From: NAT127 sp041655035
GTDB lineage: Bacteria > Pseudomonadota > Gammaproteobacteria > Pseudomonadales > Porticoccaceae
Assembly (NCBI GenBank): GCA_041655035.1
Contig: JBAZCN010000171.1
Span: 1-6,422, forward strand
DNA length: 6,422 nucleotides
Reading direction: 5' to 3'
Shown here: piece by piece, positions 5,847-6,422 of the stretch
Layout: every line of letters begins with the position of its first letter
Numbering within the stretch: the first letter of the stretch is position 1
Notes under the pieces: generated by a model
What the model was told of the DNA's origin: nothing
The model's input: the letters and a program-made list of their open reading frames with translations, nothing else
Database searches by the model: none
Translations under genes and position numbers: made by a program

Positions 5847-6329
5847 ATGAAAATCGACAACAACAAGGTCGTCTACTTCCACTACCGTTTGAGCGAAGTG
5901 GGCGAGGATGCACTCGAAACGTCCGATGCCAACGAACCCGCGGCCTACCTGCACGGGCACGGCAACATCATCCCCGCCCTCGAGGAGGCCATGGCGGGGC
6001 GGGAAGCCGGCGAAGAACTCAGTGTCACCCTGTCTCCGGAGCAGGCCTACGGGCACCGCGAGGAGGGGCGCCAGCAGCGGGTGCCGATCAAGCACCTGGT
6101 CACCAAGGGTCGGTTGCGTCCGGGCATGGCGGTCAAGGTCAATACCGGCGATGGGCCGGTGGATGCCCGCATTCTCAAGGTCGGCAAATTCAACGTCGAT
6201 CTCGACCTCAACCACCCGCTGGCCGGCCTCAGCCTCACCTTCGACATCCGTATCAGCGAGGTGCGGGAAGCGACCGCCGAAGAGATCGCTCACCGGCATG
6301 TCCACGGCACCGGCGGCCATCACCATTGA
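5847..6329 (+). CDS. slyD: SlyD-type FKBP peptidyl-prolyl cis-trans isomerase
   Basis: 160 residues. ATG is preceded by AGGA (5835-5838), eight bases away. No signal peptide, so it acts in the cytoplasm as a prolyl isomerase and chaperone. The FKBP fold is split in the SlyD manner. Residues 1-69 include YLHGHGNIIPALEEAMAG (34-51) and LSPEQAYG (62-69). An insert-in-flap chaperone domain spans about 72-120, with QQRVPIKHL (76-84) and RPGMAV (91-96). The FKBP fold then resumes with LNHPLAGLSLTFDI (121-134), followed by EATAEEIAH-HVHG. The end is His-rich (HRHVHG and HHH), a likely metal-binding patch. The long Cys/His tail of E. coli SlyD is absent. The length and HVHG-x-GGHHH ending instead resemble the short SlyD of Pseudomonas. 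A cytoplasmic FkpB/SlpA-type paralogue is less likely because of this ending. Divergent from rlmJ. Confidence 0.9.
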   Translation: MKIDNNKVVYFHYRLSEVGEDALETSDANEPAAYLHGHGNIIPALEEAMAGREAGEELSVTLSPEQAYGHREEGRQQRVPIKHLVTKGRLRPGMAVKVNTGDGPVDARILKVGKFNVDLDLNHPLAGLSLTFDIRISEVREATAEEIAHRHVHGTGGHHH

Positions 6330-6357
6330 GTCGGCGCTGTCGCAGATGGCCGCCGGT
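6309..6357 (+). terminator. 13-bp perfect inverted repeat spanning the slyD stop codon
   Basis: ACCGGCGGCCATC (6309-6321) and GATGGCCGCCGGT (6345-6357) are exact inverted copies around a 23-base loop that contains the stop codon. The left arm encodes the Thr-Gly-Gly-His residues before the terminal histidines. The stem is very stable, but no T run follows, so it is not a classical intrinsic terminator. It may instead protect the 3' end or act with Rho. The remaining bases to 6422 show no recognisable gene. Confidence 0.4.
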
Positions 6358-6422
6358 TGCCGTCCGCAGTCAAGAAGAGTATGGTTGAGCGCGATTGATA
6401 AAGCTTGTTGGTGTACCCATGT

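Noticed and set aside
5674..5913. 80-codon N-terminal extension of RlmJ
   Set aside because: The extension lacks family similarity, overlaps the slyD start region, and the GTG at 5673 has a well-spaced GGAGG and begins with the conserved LSY-H-FHAGNH sequence.

Overview
The window is ordinary, gene-dense bacterial chromosome with high GC content. It holds seven complete protein-coding genes, no RNA genes, no mobile elements and no CRISPR array. The gene set suggests a gammaproteobacterium: RlmJ with the Y4/H6/K18 pattern, a SlyD-type prolyl isomerase with a short His-rich tail as in Pseudomonas, a YadG/YadH-type ABC exporter, and a divergent HxlR/QorB-like pair arranged as in E. coli. A marine or pseudomonad-like lineage is possible, but the genus cannot be fixed from this sequence alone.

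Region by region: (1) 85-489 encodes a small exported protein with four cysteines, followed by a likely intrinsic terminator. (2) 649-1473 encodes a CsgG-family envelope protein carrying two glycine-zipper segments. It has a candidate promoter upstream and a perfect-stem terminator downstream. (3) 1543-1953 (minus) and 2061-2906 (plus) are a divergent pair: an HxlR-family redox-type regulator and an NmrA/QorB-like NAD(P)-binding oxidoreductase. The 107-bp gap between them contains GTAAC-type inverted repeats that look like the regulator's operator. (4) 3143-4066 and 4066-4827 are a two-gene operon for an ABC-2 exporter (ATPase plus six-helix permease), with overlapping stop and start codons. 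(5) 4828-5673 (minus) is rlmJ, a 23S rRNA adenine methyltransferase, whose stop codon abuts the permease stop codon with no gap. (6) 5847-6329 is a slyD-like FKBP isomerase, divergent from rlmJ. The gap between those two holds a long GC-rich palindrome and a short tandem repeat, and a 13-bp inverted repeat spans the slyD stop codon. The last 90 bases contain no recognisable gene.

The genes do not form one pathway. Two units are functionally coherent: the regulator with its reductase (likely response to quinones or electrophiles) and the ABC exporter. I see no convincing new multigene system. The most interesting items are the glycine-zipper CsgG homologue, the HxlR operator, and the unusual repeat and palindrome structures around slyD. 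Four of the seven genes appear to use non-ATG starts (two TTG, two GTG), each supported by a Shine-Dalgarno sequence and by signal-peptide, family-homology or upstream-stop evidence.
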